A stretch of 17,951 nucleotides of DNA from an uncultured Prevotella sp. (GTDB taxonomy: Bacteria > Bacteroidota > Bacteroidia > Bacteroidales > Bacteroidaceae), in NCBI GenBank assembly GCA_900770515.1, contig CAAHDP010000025.1, positions 1 to 17,951 of the forward strand, read 5' to 3'. The position numbers and the translations under genes are program-made. Of this stretch, positions 13,598 through 17,951 are shown one piece after another. The notes beneath the pieces are model-generated. The model was not told the origin of the DNA and searched no databases. It saw nothing but the letters and a program-made list of their open reading frames with translations. The first letter of the stretch is position 1. Each line of letters begins with the position of its first letter.

Positions 13598-14845
13598 TTA
13601 TTCATATCTCATCGACTTAGCTGGATGGATATGGGAAATGAGATAACTTGGTGCTACAAGCATGAAGACGCTGATAAGCAAGGTGGCTACATTCAATGCC
13701 AGAATGAACAGCCAGTTAAACTCTATCGGTACGGTACTTACATAGTAAGTCTGTGCATCAAGCTTCACCAAGCCTGTCAGATTCTGTATTGTCAACAGAC
13801 CTAGGCCGATGATGTTACCTAATATCATTCCCTTGCCGATGATGAATACGGCAAACCAGAGGAAGGTATGGCGGATAGTTTTGTTACGGGCACCCAGTGC
13901 CTTCATTACTCCAATCATCGATGTGCGCTCCAGAATAATGATAAGCAGACCGCTGATCATTGTTACACCGGCTACCACTACCATCAATCCGAGAATAATC
14001 CATACGTTCAGGTCCATCAGACTGAGCCACTGGAAGATGTTCGGGTTCAAATCCTTGATGGTGGCACTGCTGTAGGTTTCTCCGTAATGGTCTACGGTAC
14101 GGTTCACCTTATTTATTATATAGTCTTCCGTTTCATTGAGCTTGTCGAAATCATTGACCGTCAGCTCCGCTCCGCTAGTCTGGTCGTCTTCCCAGCCATT
14201 CAGCTTCACGGCTGTGTAGAGGTCGGTATAGACCATGATTTCGTCATACTTCTTCAGGTTGGTCTCATAGATACCCTTGATGGTGAATCTACGCATTCTT
14301 ACTCCGTTGTTGTCGATGAAGTAGGCAAAGATTCGCTCTCCGTTCTTCAGTTTCAGCTTGTCTGCCATCAACTTGGAAATGAGAATCTGGTTGTGGCTTG
14401 CCTTGTCATCAAACTTCGGAATGCTTCCTTCTACCATGTTCTGATGGATAAAGGTTGAATCAAAATCTGGTCCTACACCTTTGAGAACAACTCCCAGGAA
14501 GTCATTGTCAGTCTTGAGAATGCCTTCCTTCATGGCAAATCGCTGCACATGCTTGACGCCTGGTATCTTCTTCAGGACGTTTACCATTGAGTCGTTCATC
14601 ACCACCGGGTATTGGTTCTGCTGTTGCAGTGTCAGGAAGTCGGCTACCTGTATATGGCTTCCGAATCCTATCACCTTGTCACGGATGGTATGTTTGAATC
14701 CCAGTACTACGCATACAGACATAATCATGATAGCGAGACCGATGGCAACACCCGCAGTGGCTATATGAATAGCAGGGCGAGAAACTTTACGTTTGTCGCC
14801 CTGATCGCTATATAATCTCTTTGCTATAAACAGAGGAAAATTCAT
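13598..14845 (-). CDS. FtsX-like ABC transporter permease (LolC/LolE type)
   Basis: 415 aa with the MacB/LolE layout. The first transmembrane helix is at about 26-50, then comes a large periplasmic domain of about 225 residues. Three C-terminal transmembrane helices follow at about 279-305, 328-353 and 376-400. The coupling motif RTSMIGVMKALGA (307-319) is the FtsX-family contact with the ATPase. The N-terminal MNFPLFIAKRLYSDQGDKRK and the AIHIATAGVAIGLAIM segment are typical of Bacteroidetes lipoprotein-release permeases. Such proteins extract lipoproteins from the inner membrane for delivery to the outer membrane. No ATPase (LolD) gene is adjacent, so the partner must be encoded elsewhere. 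It lies 114 AT-rich bases downstream of the aminotransferase gene and ends at a strong hairpin. Confidence 0.9.
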   Translation of the reverse strand: MNFPLFIAKRLYSDQGDKRKVSRPAIHIATAGVAIGLAIMIMSVCVVLGFKHTIRDKVIGFGSHIQVADFLTLQQQNQYPVVMNDSMVNVLKKIPGVKHVQRFAMKEGILKTDNDFLGVVLKGVGPDFDSTFIHQNMVEGSIPKFDDKASHNQILISKLMADKLKLKNGERIFAYFIDNNGVRMRRFTIKGIYETNLKKYDEIMVYTDLYTAVKLNGWEDDQTSGAELTVNDFDKLNETEDYIINKVNRTVDHYGETYSSATIKDLNPNIFQWLSLMDLNVWIILGLMVVVAGVTMISGLLIIILERTSMIGVMKALGARNKTIRHTFLWFAVFIIGKGMILGNIIGLGLLTIQNLTGLVKLDAQTYYVSTVPIEFNWLFILALNVATLLISVFMLVAPSYLISHIHPAKSMRYE

Positions 14846-14857
14846 TCTAATGAATAA

Positions 14858-14885
14858 TTTATAATGTAGAATTTATAATGTAGAA
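14858..14885. repeat. Tandem 14-bp duplication in AT-rich spacer
   Basis: TTTATAATGTAGAA is repeated exactly (14858-14871, 14872-14885). The surrounding spacer between the permease and aminotransferase genes (14846-14959) is mostly AT-rich and partly self-complementary, with a similar stretch in inverted form at about 14930-14956. Confidence 0.7.
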
Positions 14886-14959
14886 TTAATAATTACTAAT
14901 TGCCTTGCGGATGATGGTATGTACCCAATTATAAATTATCAATTATACATTATTAATTA

Positions 14960-16171
14960 TTATAGTCCTTCATCCTCCACTCTTCCCGGGTAGGCTTCAA
15001 GAGCTTTGGCAAGAACGGTCAATGCACGGTTAAGGTCATCCTTCTTCAAAACGTAAGCCATACGTACCTGATTACGACCTGCACCTGGAGTAGTATAGAA
15101 ACCAGAAGCTGGAGCCATCATCACGGTTTCGCCCTCATATTCGAATTCTTCCAGACACCAGCGGCAGAACTTATCCGAATCATCGATAGGCAATTTGGCT
15201 ACGGTATAGAAGGCACCCATAGGAATAGGAGAGTATACGCCAGGAATACGGTTGAGTCCGTCAATCAGGCATTTACGGCGCTCTACGTACTCATCATATA
15301 CGTCACGGTAGTACTCTTCAGGTGCATCGAGAGAAGCCTCGGCTACTATCTGACCAATCAGTGGAGGAGAAAGACGAGCCTGACAGAACTTCATCACAGC
15401 CTTGCGGATTTCTGCATTCTTGGTAATCAGAGCACCTACACGGATACCACACTCGCTGTATCGCTTGGATACAGAGTCGATAAGCACTGTGTTCTGCTCG
15501 ATGCCTTCCAGATGCATAGCACTGATATAAGGACTGCCTGTATAGATATATTCACGATATACCTCGTCAGAGAAGAGGTAAAGATCATACTTCTTCACCA
15601 GGTCGCGAATCTGGTTCATCTCACGGCGTGTATAGAGGTAACCTGTTGGGTTGTTCGGATTGCAGATCAGGATGGCACGTGTGCGCTCATTGATCAGCTC
15701 CTCAAACTTCTCTACCTTAGGCAATGAGAAACCTTCTTCGATGGTGGTTGCGATGGTACGGATCTTGGCTCCTGCAGAAATGGCGAATGCCATATAGTTG
15801 GCGTAAGCTGGTTCTGGTACAATAATCTCATCTCCTGGGTTCAAGCAACTCATAAAAGAGAAGAGTACAGCCTCAGAACCTCCCGATGTGATAATGATAT
15901 CATCGGCAGTTACGTTGATATTGAATTTCTTGTAATAGTCTACTAGCTTCTCACGATAACTGAGATAGCCCTGGCTTGGAGAATACTCCAAGATGGTGCG
16001 GTCGATGTGCTTCAAGGCATCGAGACCACACTGAGGAGTAGGAAGGTCTGGCTGACCGATATTGAGGTGATACACCTTAACTCCACGTTTCTTTGCTGCG
16101 GCAGCCAAAGGAGCCAACTTTCTGATTGGTGACTCTGGCATTTCAAGACCGCGTACAGATATTTCTGGCAT
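14960..16171 (-). CDS. Class I/II PLP-dependent aminotransferase
   Basis: 403 aa, full length for the fold type I aspartate aminotransferase family (AspC/AlaT-like subgroup). Visible residues: NIGQPDLPTP at 37-46, GGSEAV (97-102) for phosphate binding, NPNNPTG (171-177) for the cofactor asparagine, D202 and Y205 in SDEVYRE, PLP-binding K236 in SVSKRYSECGIRVG with R244 following, and a C-terminal GRNQVRMAYV arginine that would bind the substrate carboxylate. It should transfer an amino group between an amino acid and a 2-oxo acid; which amino acid is not settled by the motifs. The candidate promoter is about 80 bases upstream, divergent from DUF4494. The permease gene follows on the same strand after 114 bases, so they may or may not share a transcript. 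Confidence 0.92.
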   Translation of the reverse strand: MPEISVRGLEMPESPIRKLAPLAAAAKKRGVKVYHLNIGQPDLPTPQCGLDALKHIDRTILEYSPSQGYLSYREKLVDYYKKFNINVTADDIIITSGGSEAVLFSFMSCLNPGDEIIVPEPAYANYMAFAISAGAKIRTIATTIEEGFSLPKVEKFEELINERTRAILICNPNNPTGYLYTRREMNQIRDLVKKYDLYLFSDEVYREYIYTGSPYISAMHLEGIEQNTVLIDSVSKRYSECGIRVGALITKNAEIRKAVMKFCQARLSPPLIGQIVAEASLDAPEEYYRDVYDEYVERRKCLIDGLNRIPGVYSPIPMGAFYTVAKLPIDDSDKFCRWCLEEFEYEGETVMMAPASGFYTTPGAGRNQVRMAYVLKKDDLNRALTVLAKALEAYPGRVEDEGL

Positions 16172-16255
16172 CTTTTTCTTTCTTTCTATTAATTATCCAA
16201 GTCGAGAAGATATTTTACGGCCATTAAAAAGAACCCACTTCTCGCTAATCGTGTG

Positions 16256-16263
16256 CAAAGTTA
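16256..16263 (-). promoter_or_regulatory. Candidate -7 box for the aminotransferase gene
   Basis: On the minus strand this reads TAACTTTG, a full match to TAnnTTTG, but only a weak -33 is seen. The predicted leader would be about 80 bases. Confidence 0.45.
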
Positions 16264-16334
16264 AGAAAATTAGCTGAAAATACGGAAAAGATTTTAATTT
16301 AATTTTATATTTTAATAAAAATCTTGTGTTTCTG

Positions 16335-16365
16335 TTGCTTTTCTGCATTCTTTTTTATAACTTTG
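16335..16365 (+). promoter_or_regulatory. Promoter of the DUF4494 gene
   Basis: A partial -33 (TTG at 16335-16337) and the -7 TAACTTTG at 16358-16365 are 20 bp apart. The leader to the ATG at 16472 is about 100 bases. The 300-bp spacer 16172-16471 holds this and the divergent candidate, and no gene that I can see. Confidence 0.65.
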
Positions 16366-16471
16366 CATCTCCAAACAGTGATTTAGAATTACAAAACTGG
16401 GTAGAGCGGCTTATTCGTCCTATCCTCTAAATGATTATAAAATTAAATATTTAAAATAAAAAAGGTAAAAA

Positions 16472-16987
16472 ATGAGAAGTAGATCAAATGTTACTTGGTT
16501 TTCAACCAAAGTGAGATATCAGAAAACAATGGAGGATGGTTCTGAGAAGGTGGTTACAGAGAATTATCTCGTAGATGCCTTGAGCTTTACAGAGGCTGAG
16601 AGCGCTATCACCGATGAAATGTCTGTTTATGTCAGCGGAGAATTTCAGGTTAGTGGTATTGCAAAGGCTGCCTACCATGAGGTTTTCTTCAGCGATGTAG
16701 ATGATGATGACAAGTGGTATAAGGCTAAATTACAGTTTATCACCATTGACGAGAAGACTGAGAAGGAGAAGCGTTCTACTGTAAACTATCTCGTTCAGGC
16801 TAAGTCTCTGGCCCGTGCACTCCGTTATGTTGACGAGGAAATGGGTAAGACCATGATCGACTATGACACAATTGGTCTTAACGAGACCAACCTGATGGAT
16901 GTATTCGAGCATCAGGCTCCTAATAAGGAGGAGAAGAACGATGTGCCTGAGTATGAGCAGGGCAATGCAGAACAGCCAGCAGAGTAA
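16472..16987 (+). CDS. DUF4494 domain-containing protein
   Basis: 171 aa, with the DUF4494 start MRSRSNVTWFSTKVRYQKTMEDG and the segments VTENYLVDALSFTEAESAITDEM, DDKWYKAKLQFITIDEKTEKEKR and VNYLVQAKSLARALRYVDEEM. No signal peptide or transmembrane helix. The internal repeat of NYLVDALSFTEAE and NYLVQAKSLARA hints at two similar halves. The last 20 or so residues (NKEEKNDVPEYEQGNAEQ) are hydrophilic and probably disordered. The family is confined to Bacteroidetes and often seen close to housekeeping genes; its function is unknown. Here it is followed by yggS after 87 AT-rich bases. Confidence 0.88.
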   Translation: MRSRSNVTWFSTKVRYQKTMEDGSEKVVTENYLVDALSFTEAESAITDEMSVYVSGEFQVSGIAKAAYHEVFFSDVDDDDKWYKAKLQFITIDEKTEKEKRSTVNYLVQAKSLARALRYVDEEMGKTMIDYDTIGLNETNLMDVFEHQAPNKEEKNDVPEYEQGNAEQPAE

Positions 16988-17074
16988 TTAGGTATACCTT
17001 ATGTCATACTTCCAGCAAAAGCAAATGGCTAAGGAATCATTATTAATTATAAATTCTTAATTATTAATTGAACT

Positions 17075-17746
17075 ATGTATGATGTAAAAGGAAATCTTCG
17101 GGAAGTGTTGGGTAACTTGCCTGCGGGAGTTAATCTCGTAGCCATCAGTAAGTTTCATCCCAACGAGTATATCGAGGCTGCATACGAAGAGGGACAACGT
17201 ATCTTTGGTGAAAGCCATGAACAGGAACTTGCCAGGAAGGTAGAGTCCTTGCCTAAGGATATCGAGTGGCATTTCATCGGTCATCTGCAGACCAATAAGG
17301 TGAAGTATATTGCACCTTATATCTCGATGATTGAATCGGTAGACAGTCTGAAACTTCTTAAGGAGATTGAGAAGCAGGCTGCCAAGCACAATCGTGTGGT
17401 GAAGGTTCTTCTGGAACTTCATCTGGCTGAGGAAGATACCAAATCGGGTCTTTCTCTTGATGCTTGCCGCGAACTCCTTGAGGCAGGCGAATGGCGGGAG
17501 ATGAAGCATGTGCAGATTTGTGGCATCATGATGATGGCATCTAATACGGATGATGAGCAGCAGATTGCTCAGGAGTTTGATGAGGCTGCCCGGTTCTTTG
17601 ATGAGATAAAGGCCAGATATTTTGCTGATGATGATGCTTTCTGCGAGCGTAGCTGGGGTATGAGTCACGATTATCATATTGCCGTCAAGCACGGCAGCAA
17701 TATGGTGCGTGTGGGTACTACCATCTTCGGGCCTAGAATATATTAA
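17075..17746 (+). CDS. YggS-family PLP homeostasis protein
   Basis: 223 aa, full length for the YggS/YBL036C/PLPBP family. These proteins carry pyridoxal 5'-phosphate but have no known enzymatic activity and help control free PLP and amino-acid metabolism. The PLP-binding lysine is K26 in LVAISKFHP. The family motifs WHFIGHLQTNKVKYI (about residues 69-83) and SVDSLKLLKEI follow, and GIMMMAS and SWGMSHDYHIAVKHGSNMVRVGTTIFGPRIY mark the phosphate-binding and C-terminal ends. The spacer upstream is very AT-rich and shows no clear promoter, so read-through from DUF4494 is possible. A strong hairpin follows directly after the stop. Confidence 0.95.
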   Translation: MYDVKGNLREVLGNLPAGVNLVAISKFHPNEYIEAAYEEGQRIFGESHEQELARKVESLPKDIEWHFIGHLQTNKVKYIAPYISMIESVDSLKLLKEIEKQAAKHNRVVKVLLELHLAEEDTKSGLSLDACRELLEAGEWREMKHVQICGIMMMASNTDDEQQIAQEFDEAARFFDEIKARYFADDDAFCERSWGMSHDYHIAVKHGSNMVRVGTTIFGPRIY

Positions 17747-17752
17747 AATAAT

Positions 17753-17792
17753 AAGAGGGTGTGTCTTTAAACATGACACACCCTCTTTGTTT
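17753..17792. terminator. Bidirectional terminator after yggS
   Basis: A 13-bp perfect stem (AGAGGGTGTGTC and complement) around a 9-base loop, with A-rich sequence before and T-rich after. It lies between yggS and the convergent partial gene. Confidence 0.88.
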
Positions 17793-17798
17793 ATATAG

Positions 17799-17951
17799 TT
17801 AGTATACTATCTTCTGTCCCTTGTTGGTGATATAAATCTTGCCCTTTTGTGGAACGGAAACCTTTCTGCCTTCCAGATCAAAATAGGCTGTCGGTCTGTC
17901 TTTACCGATGATGACCGAAGAGATTCCGGTAGGAGAGAAGTTCTTGAGATA
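17799..17951 (-). CDS. C-terminal end of a probably secreted protein (partial)
   Basis: Only the last 50 residues are in the window; the gene runs off the right edge. The stop codon is at 17801-17799 on the minus strand, just past the terminator hairpin. The reading frame shows AYFDLEGRKVSVPQKGKIYI and a final GQKIVY. This ending (Y-x-L-x-G-R, then P-x-x-G-x-Y-I, then a short basic hydrophobic tail) resembles the C-terminal sorting-type domains of many Prevotella surface or secreted proteins and the type IX secretion tail. The rest of the protein and its activity cannot be seen. Confidence 0.65.
   Translation of the reverse strand, partial: YLKNFSPTGISSVIIGKDRPTAYFDLEGRKVSVPQKGKIYITNKGQKIVY

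Noticed and set aside
16390..16440. GC-richer patch in the DUF4494 leader that recalls a tRNA fragment or small RNA
   Set aside because: No cloverleaf or acceptor pairing could be built and no terminator follows.
17057..17779. 240-codon open frame antisense to yggS
   Set aside because: yggS is a clear full-length family member; the antisense frame crosses the terminator hairpin and has no family resemblance.

Overview
This is a stretch of ordinary chromosome from a member of the Bacteroidetes, most likely the Prevotella/Segatella group. The evidence is the Bacteroidetes-type promoters (TTTG-like -33 box, TAnnTTTG -7 box, about 20 bp apart), the two Bacteroidetes-restricted families DUF5606 and DUF4494, an unusually long NusB, the YajC/YbbR/CoaE neighbourhood, and the AT-rich spacers. 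Genus-level placement is inference. I found no tRNA, rRNA, CRISPR array, insertion sequence, phage gene or toxin-antitoxin pair.

Left part (1-4510). yebC is followed by a 256-bp nested inverted repeat built from short GC-rich palindromes, then a small TSCPD-domain protein, a 31-bp perfect inverted repeat that works as a plausible terminator, and a small lipoprotein on the minus strand. The lipoprotein diverges from lepA (elongation factor 4). lepA is followed closely by a Crp/Fnr-family regulator, and the pair ends at a bidirectional terminator.

Middle (4529-10044). A minus-strand translation and ribosome cluster, rplY-pth-hslR, runs away from a divergent plus-strand operon nusB-yajC-ybbR-coaE-DUF5606. 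Both have recognisable promoters in the 291-bp spacer between them. The plus operon ends at a strong bidirectional hairpin.

Right part (10065-17951). Two tandem paralogous acyl-CoA synthetase-like genes of exactly equal length (555 aa) form a minus-strand operon. Their promoter region is unusually rich in inverted repeats. Upstream lie an FtsX/LolE-type permease and a class I aminotransferase, also on the minus strand. A divergent promoter region then leads to DUF4494 and a YggS-type PLP-binding protein on the plus strand. The window ends inside the C-terminus of a probably secreted protein on the minus strand.

Most genes are housekeeping: translation (lepA, pth, rplY, hslR, yebC), transcription (nusB), secretion and envelope (yajC, ybbR, permease), cofactors (coaE, yggS) and lipid activation. 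I see no convincing new multi-gene system. The best leads are regulatory or structural: the repeat cluster upstream of the acyl-CoA synthetase operon, a 13-bp stem hairpin inside pth, the nested palindrome island at 807-1062, and an altered C-terminal lysine motif shared by both synthetase paralogs.
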